From Pelomonas sp963422775 (GTDB lineage: Bacteria; Pseudomonadota; Gammaproteobacteria; Burkholderiales; Burkholderiaceae_C), in the NCBI GenBank assembly GCA_963422775.4, contig CAUJSJ030000037.1, forward strand, positions 62,001 through 126,000: 64,000 nucleotides of DNA. Reading direction: 5' to 3'. Shown here in pieces: positions 43,687-52,805 of the stretch; positions within the stretch are counted from its first letter, which is position 1; every line of letters begins with the position of its first letter. Under the pieces are notes generated by a model that searched no databases, was not told where the DNA came from, and saw only the letters and a list, made by a program, of their open reading frames with translations. The position numbers and the translations under genes were made by a program.

Positions 43687-43709
43687 ACTACGCCGCCGGC
43701 AACCAGCAT

Positions 43710-44039
43710 TCAGGCTGGTTTCTTCTTGGCGGGCGCCTTCTTCTTGGCGCTCGCCTCGAGCAGCGAGTCCAGCTCCTTTTCGATCTCGCCCTCGATGGTC
43801 TTCTTGAAGGCGCCGAGCAAGAAGCCGAGCTGCGCCACCAGCTCGAAGTGGTAGGGCGCCACCGTCAGCTCACCCTTCACGCCACTGCGGGTGAACTCCA
43901 CCGTGTCGCTGAACTCGCCCTCCAGCACCGTGCATTCCATGTCGAACTTTTCTTCGACCTGCTCGGCCCATTTCCAGGCAATCGCGCGCGCCTTCTTCAG
44001 GCCCAGGGCATGGTCTCGGTGGATGCGGATTTCGGCCAT
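43710..44039 (-). CDS. Polyhydroxyalkanoic acid system family protein
   Basis: A 109-residue soluble protein starting at 44039 (MAEIRIHRDHALGLKKARAIAWKWAEQVEEKFDMEC), with VEFTRSGVKGELTV and VAPYHFELVAQLGFLLGAFKKTIEGEIEKELD. This is the PHA-system family (PF09650), often found near PHA genes; the exact role is unclear. The Lys/Ala/Pro tail (KKKAPAKKK) is a common variable end. Upstream and downstream genes concern lipids and stress. Confidence 0.85.
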   Translation of the reverse strand: MAEIRIHRDHALGLKKARAIAWKWAEQVEEKFDMECTVLEGEFSDTVEFTRSGVKGELTVAPYHFELVAQLGFLLGAFKKTIEGEIEKELDSLLEASAKKKAPAKKKPA

Positions 44040-44153
44040 CTGCGGCGCTCCTTGTCTCGTGCAGCGCACTCTAACGCCGCGACTGCATTTGCCCGCATAC
44101 TTCGCGCCGCAAAAGCCGGGCAAACAAGCCCGCCCGCCGTCCAGGGAGGAACC

Positions 44154-44921
44154 ATGCGCCTTGTCGACCCCGACCCGCACACCCTCGACCCGCTCACCGA
44201 GGGGTTGACGTATTTCCGCGCCGTCGAGCCCGATCATGAGCAGGCCGTCTACTGGTTCCGCGTCGCCGCCGACTCCGGCGACGCCGAAGGCCTGGCCCTG
44301 TTCGCCTTCTGCCAGCTCGAAGGCCTGGGCCTGCCGCGCGAACCGGTGCAGGCCCGCGAGCGCCTGGAGCGCGCCTCGGCCGAGGGCAGCCTGACCGGCA
44401 AGTTCCACCTTGCCCGCATGCTCGTCGCCGGCTGGGGCGGCGATCCGGACGCCGCGCGCGGCGTCGCCCTCTACACGGCCGCCGCGTCACAAGGCCATGC
44501 CGACGCCACCTTCAACCTCGCCAGTTGCCTGGACGCCGGCTGGGGCTGCCAGCCCGACCGCCTTGCCGCCAAGGCCCTGTTCCTGCGCGCCCGTGCACTG
44601 GGCAGCCCGCTGAAGGCGCCGGGGCTGCGCATCCGACAGCGCGAGCTGGACGCCGTGCGCGACCTCGCCCGCCGCATGGAACATGGCGACGCACTCGCGC
44701 GCGCCATCGAGGAACGCCAGCACGAGATCACGCTGATGCACGACCTCGCCCACAGCCCCGCGCGAAAGGCCATGCTGACCCGCCAGCAACGCCGCCGCCT
44801 GTTGCGCATCGCCAGCATCACCGCCGTCGTGGCCGGCCTCGCAGCGGCGCTGGCCGGCCTGTTCGGCTGGCGTAACCAGCACGCGCTGGCGCATGATTCC
44901 GGCCCGACGTCCATCGCCTGA
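44154..44921 (+). CDS. Sel1-repeat protein with C-terminal membrane anchor
   Basis: A 255-residue protein. Sel1-like repeats occur at about residues 28-150 (AVYWFRVAADSGDAEGLALFAFCQLEGLGLPREPVQA, GKFHLARMLVAGWGGDPDAARGVALYTAAASQGHADATFNLASCLDAGWGCQPD). A single TM helix near residue 222-242 (IASITAVVAGLAAALAGLFGW) would anchor it with the repeats in the cytoplasm. Function is unknown. A GGAGG ribosome site precedes ATG 44154. Confidence 0.82.
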   Translation: MRLVDPDPHTLDPLTEGLTYFRAVEPDHEQAVYWFRVAADSGDAEGLALFAFCQLEGLGLPREPVQARERLERASAEGSLTGKFHLARMLVAGWGGDPDAARGVALYTAAASQGHADATFNLASCLDAGWGCQPDRLAAKALFLRARALGSPLKAPGLRIRQRELDAVRDLARRMEHGDALARAIEERQHEITLMHDLAHSPARKAMLTRQQRRRLLRIASITAVVAGLAAALAGLFGWRNQHALAHDSGPTSIA

Positions 44922-44931
44922 TCTGCAAATC

Positions 44932-45894
44932 ATGTCCCGAACGCTGCCGCTCAACACCCACCTCCGCGACGTCGGCCCCCTGGTCTACGGCTGCATGGCC
45001 CTGGGCGGCGACTGGGGCGGTGGCCCCGTCACAGAGGCCGACATTGCCCAGGCGCATGCCGCCGTCGAAGCAGCCCTGAGCATCGGCATCAAGCTCTTCG
45101 ACCACGCCGACATCTACCGCCGCGGCAAGTCCGAAGCCGTGTTCGGCGAACTGCTCAAGCGTGACCCAGGCTTGCGCGCCAAGATCCGGCTGCAGAGCAA
45201 ATGCGGCATCCGCTTCGGCGACGACACCAACCCCGGCCGCTACGACCTCAGCGCCGAGTACATCGAGCACAGCGTCGACGGCATCCTCAAGCGCCTGGCT
45301 GTCGAGCGCATCGACATCCTGCTGCTTCACCGCCCCGACGCGCTGATGGAACCCGCCGAAGTCGCCCGCGCGTTCGGCCGGCTCAAGGCGGCCGGGAAGG
45401 TAAGTCATCTCGGCGTGTCCAACATGCACGCCGGCCAGATGCGTTGGCTGCAGACGGCGCTCAGTGAACCCATCGTCGCCAACCAGCTGGAGTTGAGCCT
45501 GGCCAAGCTGGACGCCATCGACGTCGGCACCACCTTCAACGACCCGCAGGCCGCCACACGGCCGGGCGGCATCGCCTGGGCCGGCACGCTGGAGTATGCG
45601 CAGCAGCACGGCGTGCAGCTGCAGGCCTGGGGCTCGCTGGCGCAGGGGCGGTTCAACGATCCGGCGGCGTCGGCTGCCGCCAAGGTCGTGCATGAGATTG
45701 CCGAGACGCACAGCACGACGGCGAACGCGGTGCTGCTGGCCTGGCTGCTGCGGCATCCGGCGGGCATTCAGCCCATCATCGGCAGCGGCAATGCGGAGCG
45801 GATCCGGGCTTGCGCCGATGCGACAAGGATTCAGCTGAGCCGGGATGAGTGGTATCGGCTGTATGTGGCGGCGCGGGGGCAGGCGTTGCCTTGA
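44932..45894 (+). CDS. Aldo/keto reductase, YdhF-like
   Basis: A 320-residue NADPH-dependent oxidoreductase starting at ATG 44932 (MSRTLPLNTHLRDVGPLVYGCMALGGDWGG). Catalytic Asp and Tyr lie in LFDHADIYRRGKSE, Lys in RLQSKCGI and His in LLLHRPDALMEP; the cofactor region is IIGSGNAERI. It follows the Sel1 gene by 10 nt. The substrate is not known. Confidence 0.9.
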   Translation: MSRTLPLNTHLRDVGPLVYGCMALGGDWGGGPVTEADIAQAHAAVEAALSIGIKLFDHADIYRRGKSEAVFGELLKRDPGLRAKIRLQSKCGIRFGDDTNPGRYDLSAEYIEHSVDGILKRLAVERIDILLLHRPDALMEPAEVARAFGRLKAAGKVSHLGVSNMHAGQMRWLQTALSEPIVANQLELSLAKLDAIDVGTTFNDPQAATRPGGIAWAGTLEYAQQHGVQLQAWGSLAQGRFNDPAASAAAKVVHEIAETHSTTANAVLLAWLLRHPAGIQPIIGSGNAERIRACADATRIQLSRDEWYRLYVAARGQALP

Positions 45895-45919
45895 GTGGCT
45901 TTTTCTTGACGCTCGATTT

Positions 45920-46516
45920 ATGGCATCAATGTCTGCTCTCGTTGCGTGGCTCGCTGCGGCGCCTCCAGGTGCAGTAGCGAGCCTTACGGCCGTTTTGGCA
46001 GCAATCGTCACTTTGGCAGTAGCAGCGTTGACTCAATGGATATTGGGGAGACGGGCCCGAACAGACCTCCTCACCAAGAAGCTCGAAGAACTCTACTTGG
46101 CGCTGAACGAAGTCTCAGCGCACAACGTCAAGCGAATCGAAGAAGCTTTGCCTCTCGTATCGGCTACGCCTTTCAATAGGCCCAAGATCACCGGCAGCTC
46201 CGTAGAGCGTCAAGGGCTAGATCTTCATAAGAAGATCTTGATGCTTGTACGCCTCTACTTTCCAAAGCTGTCTGCTGCACATCAGGCAGTGTTTCGCTGC
46301 AACAGCAAGGTGAATGGGCTGATCCATGAGGCGGAAATAGGGCCTCCACTTGATGAGCATCTGCTGCTCGCTTTGAGCGGTGAATACCGCGACGCCTTCG
46401 TCGCTATGGAAGAAGAACTCATAGTGAACAGGAGAGTTCTCGTTCACGACCACTTGGCGCCCGCGTTCTATCGCCGGGTTCAATCTCTTCCCACCACTCC
46501 GCCACGCTGGCCTTAA
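45920..46516 (+). CDS. Membrane-anchored orphan protein of lower GC
   Basis: ATG 45920 (or 45929) gives about 198 residues: one N-terminal TM helix (AVASLTAVLAAIVTLAVAALTQWILG), then a helical soluble part with ELYLALNEVSAHNVKRIEEAL and LHKKILMLVRLYFPKLSAAHQAVFRC. The coding sequence is visibly richer in A/T and uses codons such as AGA, TTG and ATA that neighbours avoid, suggesting recent transfer. No family is recognised. It ends convergent with the acetyltransferase, overlapping 4 nt. Confidence 0.65.
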   Translation: MASMSALVAWLAAAPPGAVASLTAVLAAIVTLAVAALTQWILGRRARTDLLTKKLEELYLALNEVSAHNVKRIEEALPLVSATPFNRPKITGSSVERQGLDLHKKILMLVRLYFPKLSAAHQAVFRCNSKVNGLIHEAEIGPPLDEHLLLALSGEYRDAFVAMEEELIVNRRVLVHDHLAPAFYRRVQSLPTTPPRWP

Positions 46517-47049
46517 CTACTGCGGCTCACCAACGGCTGCCTCGGATGCAGCCTCGCCATCGTCACCACGTCTTCAAAAGCGCCATTGCGCAGCGCATAC
46601 GCCTTGAGCCGCCCTTCCGGCCCGAAGCCATACCGCTTGTAGAGCCGGATGGCACGCTGGTTGTCGTGATAGACCGTCAGCTCGATGCGCAGGACCTGCG
46701 CCCAGTTGTCGGCGTAGTCCAGCAGCGCCGTCATCAGCGCCTGGCCGACGCCCTGGCCCTGGTTGGCCTTGGCGACGGTGATTCCCAGCCCCATCGCGTG
46801 GCGGCGGCGCACCGACGGGCCCACCGGGTGCAGGCCGGCGAGGCCCACGGGCTTGTCGTCGAGCACGGCGGCCAGCACGAGTTCGTTAGAGCCCGGCGCC
46901 GGCGGGTTCATGCCGGCGATGCGCTGGGTCCAGATCTCCTCGCTGGCGAAAGGCAATTGCAGCGTGCCGCCGAAGACATCCGGGTCGGCGAATTGTTCGG
47001 CGATGGCAGCGGCGTCAGCGGGTTTGACGCGGCGCAGGGTCAGTGTCAT
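46513..47049 (-). CDS. GNAT-family N-acetyltransferase
   Basis: Start at 47049 (MTLTLRRVKPADAAAIAEQFADPDVFGGTLQLPF) gives 178 residues. The acetyl-CoA loop is ITVAKANQGQGVGQALM and the C-terminal GNAT segment ELTVYHDNQRAIRLYKRYGFGPEGRLKAYALRNG is typical of the RimJ/YhhY-like group (the acetyl-CoA contact Tyr/Asn in YHDN). Substrate is unknown. It overlaps the upstream aminopeptidase-like gene by 35 nt. Confidence 0.88.
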   Translation of the reverse strand: MTLTLRRVKPADAAAIAEQFADPDVFGGTLQLPFASEEIWTQRIAGMNPPAPGSNELVLAAVLDDKPVGLAGLHPVGPSVRRRHAMGLGITVAKANQGQGVGQALMTALLDYADNWAQVLRIELTVYHDNQRAIRLYKRYGFGPEGRLKAYALRNGAFEDVVTMARLHPRQPLVSRSS

Positions 47050-48076
47050 CGGAGCCTCCTTCAAGGCCCCGCAATGTAGCCCGCCGCTGCTCGCGTTCGA
47101 GCGGCTTCAGGCGCTCGACGGCGGCGTGAAACTTCACCCAGTCCCGCCCCTCGCGCTCGAACATGCGCAGGAAGGCCGGCACCAGCTCGTCATAGGCCGA
47201 CAGGATGGCGAAGCTCGCGTTGTTGGCGCGCTGGAACCAGGCCTCGTAGCCCGGTGCCTCCCTGGGTGCGCGCTCACGCAGTTCGGCCATGACGGCGGCC
47301 TTGGCTGCGGCGCGCGATTCGGTCGGGCCGGAATAGACGGCCAGCAGCCGCTCCCGCCCTTCCCTCGCCAGCGCCAGGAATCGCGCCCGCCGCGCCCGGC
47401 CAGCGTCAAAGGCGGCCAGCGCCTCAGGCTTGGCCGCCAGCCATTCGCGTGCGGCCAGCAGCTCGACGGCGCTGGCGTAGGCCTCGTTGAAGCCGGTGTC
47501 GTCGGCGGTGTAGACGCGCTGGTGCGTCAGCTCGTGGAAGATCATGGCCGCCAGCTCGCCCTCGGGGTAGCGGATGAAGGTGTTCAGCAGCGGGTCGCCG
47601 CCGAACCAACGACTCCAGCCCAGCGTCGAATAGGCGGGGATGGGCTGCACCTGAACCTCCCAGCCTTCGGCCTTCAAGTCCGCAGCGTGGCGCTCCGCGG
47701 CGTCGCGGTCGAACCAGCCCTGGTAGCCGGCGCAGCCCATCAGCGGGTAACACCAGGTCTTGAGCTGGAACCCGAACTCGGGCGCGGCGACGATGTTCGA
47801 GACGACAGCCGGGCGGCCGAGGTCGGCGTAGCGGCGGTAGCTGTTGTTGGCGGGCAGGGCGAGGCGGCTGCTAGCGAAGTCGCGCATCTGCTGGGAGAGC
47901 CTGAGCCGGTCGGCCAGGTCGGGTGCCGTCGCGGGGTCGGCCAGCCAGTCGCTCACCGGCCGGGCGGCGCGGACGATGCCGAGATGCCCGCCCGCCGCCT
48001 GGCCCCAGTGGCCGACAGCGCTGCAGCCGCTCAAGGCCAGCGCAGCGGCTGCCACAAGCAGCGCGCGACGGATCAA
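47015..48076 (-). CDS. Putative zinc aminopeptidase lipoprotein
   Basis: TTG 48076 is taken as start: it overlaps the preceding stop (TTGA) and gives a lipoprotein signal with L-S-G-C (Cys18). The 353-residue product has the gluzincin motif HELTH at 181-185 (AAMIFHELTHQRVY) and the downstream Glu in FNEAYASAVE. This is the PF10023 'putative aminopeptidase' pattern. It is co-directional with the molybdopterin oxidoreductase and ends inside the GNAT gene. Confidence 0.85.
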   Translation of the reverse strand: MIRRALLVAAAALALSGCSAVGHWGQAAGGHLGIVRAARPVSDWLADPATAPDLADRLRLSQQMRDFASSRLALPANNSYRRYADLGRPAVVSNIVAAPEFGFQLKTWCYPLMGCAGYQGWFDRDAAERHAADLKAEGWEVQVQPIPAYSTLGWSRWFGGDPLLNTFIRYPEGELAAMIFHELTHQRVYTADDTGFNEAYASAVELLAAREWLAAKPEALAAFDAGRARRARFLALAREGRERLLAVYSGPTESRAAAKAAVMAELRERAPREAPGYEAWFQRANNASFAILSAYDELVPAFLRMFEREGRDWVKFHAAVERLKPLEREQRRATLRGLEGGSDDTDPAPRQTR

Positions 48077-50082
48077 GCCGCTTCCACTTCGACGAGGCAG
48101 TCGTAGAACGCCGGCGCGTTGCCCATGTCGGTCAGCCGTTGGTGGGTCACCTCGTTGACGTTGGTGCCCTGCGCGCCCAGCTTGCGCCACCACACGCCCA
48201 GGCCGTTGACGACACCGGGCCGCGCGCGCTTGCTGACCTTGAGCCGGGCGACGTAGCGGCCGCGGTCGTTGAAGGCCGACACCATCGCGCCGTCGCTCAG
48301 GCCGCGCACCGCGGCATCGTCGGCGTGCATCTCGATCAGGGGCTCGCCCTCGATGTGACGCAGGCTCTTCACGTTCACAAAACTGGAGTTCAGGAAGTTG
48401 CGCGCCGGCGGCGAGATCATGGCCAGCGGGTAGCGCGCCGCCAGCTCGGGCGAGGCCTGGGCGCTTTCGTAGTTGGGCACGTAATCCGCGCCGGCGGCCT
48501 GCGCACGGCCGTTGGGGGTACGGAAACCGCCCTCGGCGAACGGCGCCTCGGGGATGGGCAGCGGCAGCCAGCCCTGTTCGCGCAGCAGGGCCATGTCGAT
48601 GTCGGCCGTGAAGGCCTGGGCGGCCAGCGCCTCATCGCTGTCGCTGAAGCAGGGGTCGGTCAGACCCATCGCCGCCGCCAGCTCGCGGAAGATCTGCGTG
48701 TTGGTCTTGGCCTCGCCCAGCGGCGCAACGGCGGGATGGTTCATCAGCACGTCGGTGTGGCCGTAGGACGTGTGCACGTCCAGGTGCTCCAGCTGCGTCG
48801 TGGCGGGCAGCACGTAATCGGCCAGGTCGGCCGTGTCGGTCATGAAGTGTTCGAGCACGACGGTGAACAGGTCCTCGCGCTGGAAACCCTTCACCACCTT
48901 GGGCGACTCGGGCGCCACCGCCACCGGGTTGCTGTTGTAGACGATGAGGGCTTCGATGGGCGGATCGGCCTGCAGCAGCGCATCGCCGATGGTGCTCATG
49001 TTGACCATGCGCGGGTTGCGCCCAGCGAGCAGGTCGGGGCGCTCCAGGTTGGCGTTCTTGTAGGGTGCATTCCAGCCCGAGGCCGACAGCAGCACGCCGC
49101 CACTCTGGTGGCGCCAGGCACCGGTCAGGCAGGGCAGCAGCGCGATGAGGCGCACCGCATTGCCGCCGCCGCGCACGCGCTGCAGGCCGTAGTTCATGCG
49201 GATGGCGGCGGGCTCTTTGGTGACATCCCTGTCGGCGTAGTCACGCGCCAGGCCGCGCACCTCGTCGGCGCTGATGCCGCAGGTCTCGGCGACACGCTCC
49301 GGCGGCCAGGCCAGGGCCTTGGTGCGCAGCTCGTCCCAGCCGTCGACAAAGCGCTCGATGTAGTCGCTGTCCAGCCAGTCGTTGGCGATCAGCTCGTGCA
49401 TCAGCCCCAGGGCCAAAGCGCCGTCGGTGCCGGGCAGCACGGCGATGTGCTGGTGGCATTTGTCTGCCGTCTCGGTCTTGCGCGGGTCGATGCAGATCAG
49501 CTTGGCGCCGTCGCGCTTGGCTTGGTTGGCGTAGGTCCAGAAGTGCAGGTTGGAGGCAATCGAGTTGCTGCCCCAGATGATGATGAGCTTGGCGCCGGCG
49601 AAGTGGCGCGTGTGCATGCCCAGCTTGTGGCCGTAGGTGGTGGCCAGGCCCGCGCCGCCGGCGGAGGCGCAGATGGTGCGGTCCAGCCGGGCGGCACCCA
49701 GCGCGTTCCACAGCCGCCCGGCCATGGCCTCGCCCTGGATCAGGCCCATGGTGCCGGCATAGCTGTAGGGCTGGATGGCCTGAGGGTCCTTGATCGATTT
49801 CAGCCGCGCGGCAATGTCGGCGATGGCTTCGGCCCAGCTCACCTGCACGAAAGCCGGCGCTTCGGTCTTCTTGCTGACGCGCTTGAGCGGGTGCAGCAGG
49901 CGCTCGGCGTGATAAGTCCGCTCCGGATAGCGCGAGACCTTGGTGCACAGCGCGCCGTGCGTGTTCGGGTGGTCGGCACGGCCCTGCACTTTGATGACGC
50001 GCTCGTTCTCGACGGTGATCTGCATGGCGCAGGTGTCGGGGCAGTCGTGGGGGCAGGCGCCGAAGACGGTGCGGGTGGTCAT
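48073..50082 (-). CDS. Molybdopterin oxidoreductase with [4Fe-4S] domain
   Basis: A 669-residue DMSO-reductase-family protein. The N-terminal cluster motif is CPHDCPDTC (Cys10, 14, 18) with a fourth Cys46 in GALCTK. The central domain shows TICASAGGAG, GSNSIASNLHFW and CIDPRKTETADKC; the C-terminal cofactor cap has SSFVNVKSLRHIEGEPLIEMH and VGVVNGLG-like GVVNGLGVWW. No TAT signal is visible, so it is probably cytoplasmic. Substrate could be formate, a sulfur compound or another small molecule; the sequence does not tell. Confidence 0.88.
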   Translation of the reverse strand: MTTRTVFGACPHDCPDTCAMQITVENERVIKVQGRADHPNTHGALCTKVSRYPERTYHAERLLHPLKRVSKKTEAPAFVQVSWAEAIADIAARLKSIKDPQAIQPYSYAGTMGLIQGEAMAGRLWNALGAARLDRTICASAGGAGLATTYGHKLGMHTRHFAGAKLIIIWGSNSIASNLHFWTYANQAKRDGAKLICIDPRKTETADKCHQHIAVLPGTDGALALGLMHELIANDWLDSDYIERFVDGWDELRTKALAWPPERVAETCGISADEVRGLARDYADRDVTKEPAAIRMNYGLQRVRGGGNAVRLIALLPCLTGAWRHQSGGVLLSASGWNAPYKNANLERPDLLAGRNPRMVNMSTIGDALLQADPPIEALIVYNSNPVAVAPESPKVVKGFQREDLFTVVLEHFMTDTADLADYVLPATTQLEHLDVHTSYGHTDVLMNHPAVAPLGEAKTNTQIFRELAAAMGLTDPCFSDSDEALAAQAFTADIDMALLREQGWLPLPIPEAPFAEGGFRTPNGRAQAAGADYVPNYESAQASPELAARYPLAMISPPARNFLNSSFVNVKSLRHIEGEPLIEMHADDAAVRGLSDGAMVSAFNDRGRYVARLKVSKRARPGVVNGLGVWWRKLGAQGTNVNEVTHQRLTDMGNAPAFYDCLVEVEAA

Positions 50083-50137
50083 GGCAATCGCAGATTCGCA
50101 GGAATGCCGCGATTGTCGCCATCCGCACCGCCGGTGG

Positions 50138-51037
50138 TCACTTGCGGTTCAGGAAGTCCACCAGGCGTGGGATGGTTTGGGCTGGCGCCTCTTCCATCAA
50201 CCAGTGACCCGAGCCGGGGATGACGACGCCTTCAACCTTGGCGCTCACCAGCTTCGCCTGCTCGACGAGGAAGGTGCCGGACGCCTTCTCGCCCGTCAGC
50301 ACCAGCATCGGCTGCTGCAGCTTGACCTTGGCGAAGCCGGCAAAGTCGGCCGCGTCCTGCTCGAAGGCCTTGAAGTAGCCGAAGCCCGCCTTCATGCCGC
50401 CCGGCTGGGCATAGGCCGCCGTGTAGAACTGCCGGTCGGCCTCGGACAGCGAGCGCGTCCTGTCGGCCGCGAAGTCGTTCCAGAAGTGCTCGAAGTAGAT
50501 GCGCTCGCGGCCGGCCACCAGTTGCAGCGCGGTCTCACCGTGGAAGTGGAAGTGCCACAGGTCGCGCAGCAGCCAGACGTTCTTCCAGTCGCCCACCCCG
50601 GGCAGGAAGGCGTCCATCAACACGACGCTCTCGACCTCGTCCGGGTACTGGGCCGCGTAGGCATAGGCCACCATCAGGCCGATGTCGTGGCCCACGACCT
50701 TGACCTTGCGGTGGCCCAGGTTCTTGACGAGGGCGTGCACGTCCTGGGCCAGTGTCTTCTTGTCGTAGCTGCCCTCGGGCTTGGCCGAGCCGCCGGCACC
50801 GCGCAAGTCGGGCGCGATGACGATGCGGCGGTCGGCCAGCTTGTCGATCAGCGGCCGCCACATCCGGCTGGTCTCGGTGTAGCCGTGCAGCAGCACGACG
50901 GGGGTGTCGCTGCCGGCACCGGCCTGCAGATAGTGCAACTGCACGCCGTTGGCGGTGGCGCTGCGGTCTTCGATGGTGGCGGCCTGCACGCCCACGGCGA
51001 GCAGCAGGGTGGCGAGGGCGGAGATGAAGCGCTTCAT
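50138..51037 (-). CDS. Alpha/beta hydrolase, epoxide-hydrolase-like
   Basis: An exported 299-residue hydrolase with a signal peptide (MKRFISALATLLLAVGVQA). The oxyanion motif is LLHGYTETSRMW, and the nucleophile is Asp118 in VGHDIG, as in epoxide hydrolases and haloalkane dehalogenases, not Ser. A late His lies in GSGHWLMEEAP. The product substrate is unknown. It is followed, on the same strand and 10 nt upstream, by the SDR gene. Confidence 0.9.
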   Translation of the reverse strand: MKRFISALATLLLAVGVQAATIEDRSATANGVQLHYLQAGAGSDTPVVLLHGYTETSRMWRPLIDKLADRRIVIAPDLRGAGGSAKPEGSYDKKTLAQDVHALVKNLGHRKVKVVGHDIGLMVAYAYAAQYPDEVESVVLMDAFLPGVGDWKNVWLLRDLWHFHFHGETALQLVAGRERIYFEHFWNDFAADRTRSLSEADRQFYTAAYAQPGGMKAGFGYFKAFEQDAADFAGFAKVKLQQPMLVLTGEKASGTFLVEQAKLVSAKVEGVVIPGSGHWLMEEAPAQTIPRLVDFLNRK

Positions 51038-51047
51038 GGTGTGCTCC

Positions 51048-51779
51048 TCAAAGTTGGCTCATGCCGCCGTCGACGATGATTTCAGTCCCGACGATGAAGG
51101 CCGACTCGGGTGCGGACAGGTGCAGCACCGTGGAGGCGATCTCCTCCGGCGTGCCGAAGCGGCCCAGCGGGATCTGGCCCTGGATCTGCGCGGCGACCTG
51201 CTTCAGCGTCTCGTCATCGAAGCCCAGCTTGCCGTACAGCGGCGTGGCCACCGGCCCCGGGCTGATGACATTGACGCGGGCACCCTGCGGCAGGAGCTCG
51301 GCCGACAGCGTCTTGGCCAGCGAGATCAGCGCGGCCTTGCTGGCGGCGTAGACGGCCGAGTTGGGCATGCCGATGTGGGCGTTGATGGAGCCGTTCAGCA
51401 CGATGGACGCGCCCTTGGCCAGCACGGGGCGCAGCGCCTGGATCAGGAAGAAGGCGCCCTTGGCGTTGGTGTTGAAGGTGCGATCCCAGAGGTCTTCGCT
51501 GGCGTCGGCGAGCGACGCGAACTCGGCCATGCCGGCGTTGACGAAAACGGCATCCAGCTGGCGGCCGGCGGCGGCGAGGTGGGCGCCCAGCGCACGGGCG
51601 CCGAGCACATCGGAGGCGTCCAGCGCCACCAGCTCGAAGCCTTCGGCCTCGTGCTGCTTGCCCGGGCGGGCGGTGACGATGACGTGGGCGCCCTCGGCCT
51701 TGAAGGCGCGGGCGGCGGCCAGGCCGATGCCGGAGGTGCCACCGGTGACGAGGACAGTCTTGTTCGTGAAGCGGGACAT
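51048..51779 (-). CDS. Short-chain dehydrogenase/reductase
   Basis: A 243-residue classical SDR starting at 51779 (MSRFTNKTVLVTGGTSGIGLAAA). The cofactor loop TGGTSGIG is at residues 12-19; the catalytic YxxxK is VYAASKAALISLAK and NAG is in VFVNAGMAEF. It is divergent from the LysR gene (111-bp gap), which probably regulates it. Confidence 0.93.
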   Translation of the reverse strand: MSRFTNKTVLVTGGTSGIGLAAARAFKAEGAHVIVTARPGKQHEAEGFELVALDASDVLGARALGAHLAAAGRQLDAVFVNAGMAEFASLADASEDLWDRTFNTNAKGAFFLIQALRPVLAKGASIVLNGSINAHIGMPNSAVYAASKAALISLAKTLSAELLPQGARVNVISPGPVATPLYGKLGFDDETLKQVAAQIQGQIPLGRFGTPEEIASTVLHLSAPESAFIVGTEIIVDGGMSQL

Positions 51780-51890
51780 GATGGTTTCCTTGGGTGAGTG
51801 CGCGGCGGGTTTGCCGTGGACTCGATACTCGGATTCGCCACCCGTTTTGACGTCCGGCCGCGTTGGCCGACTCGTGCAAGGCTTTCGAAC

Positions 51891-52805
51891 ATGCTCAGCG
51901 ACGACGAGATCCAGTTGATGGAAGCGATTCTGGCCAGCGGCAGCCTGACGCGTGCCGCCGCCAGCCTGGGCAAGGCGCCGTCCACCGTGTCGTACACGCT
52001 GCGCCAGATCGAGACCCGCTTCGATGCCCTGCTCTTCGACCGCCGCCGCTACCGGCTGCAGCTGACCCCCGCCGGTGCGCTGCTGGTGCGCGAGGCGACT
52101 AGGCTGCGCGACGACATGCAGCGGCTGACGCGCCGCGTCACGCAGGTGGCCAAGGGCTGGGAGGACCGCCTGTGGATCGTCACGGACGAGATCGTCGAGT
52201 TCGACGCACTGCTGCCCGTCATCCAGGACTTCGATGCGCTGGACTCCGGCGTGGGCCTGCGCGTCACGCACGAGGTGCTGGGCGGTACCTGGGAGGCGCT
52301 TGCCGACGGCCGGGGTGACCTCGTCATCGGCGCCACCAACGAGCCGCCGACGCTGGCCGGCCTGCAGTGGCGGGTGCTGGGCGAGATGCGCTGGATCTAT
52401 GCCGTGGCGCCGCGCCACCCGCTGGCCAAGGTCAAGGACGCATTGACCGCCGCGCAGATGCAGGCGCACCGCGCGGTGGTCGTGGCCGACACGTCACGCC
52501 GCAGCGATGGCCGCGCCTACGGGCATGGCGCGGGCCAGGCGACGCTCGCCGTGCCCAGCATGGCCGCCAAGATCGCGGCACAGCGCGCCGGCCTGGGCGT
52601 GGGCTGGCTGCCGGAGGCGCGCGTGGCCTCGCTGCTCAACCGCGGCGAGTTGGTCGCCAAGAGGGTGGCGGTGCCGCGCGAGCCCAACACCCTCTTCGTC
52701 GGCTGGCGCGCCAGCGACGGCCGGGCCCTGGCCTGGTGGCTGGAGAAACTGACGGACGCGCGGCTGTGCCAGCGTCTTGTCGACGGCATCGACGCCTATG
52801 CCTGA
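51891..52805 (+). CDS. LysR-family transcriptional regulator
   Basis: A 304-residue LTTR starting at ATG 51891 (MLSDDEIQLMEAILASGSLTRAAASLGKAPSTVSYTLRQIETRFDALLFDRRRYRLQLTPAG), the winged HTH. The effector domain follows from about residue 90 (RLWIVTDEIVEFDALLPVIQDF). Its 3' end overlaps convergent membrane-gene 52796 by 10 nt. It is likely the regulator of the divergent SDR and alpha/beta hydrolase genes. Confidence 0.92.
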   Translation: MLSDDEIQLMEAILASGSLTRAAASLGKAPSTVSYTLRQIETRFDALLFDRRRYRLQLTPAGALLVREATRLRDDMQRLTRRVTQVAKGWEDRLWIVTDEIVEFDALLPVIQDFDALDSGVGLRVTHEVLGGTWEALADGRGDLVIGATNEPPTLAGLQWRVLGEMRWIYAVAPRHPLAKVKDALTAAQMQAHRAVVVADTSRRSDGRAYGHGAGQATLAVPSMAAKIAAQRAGLGVGWLPEARVASLLNRGELVAKRVAVPREPNTLFVGWRASDGRALAWWLEKLTDARLCQRLVDGIDAYA

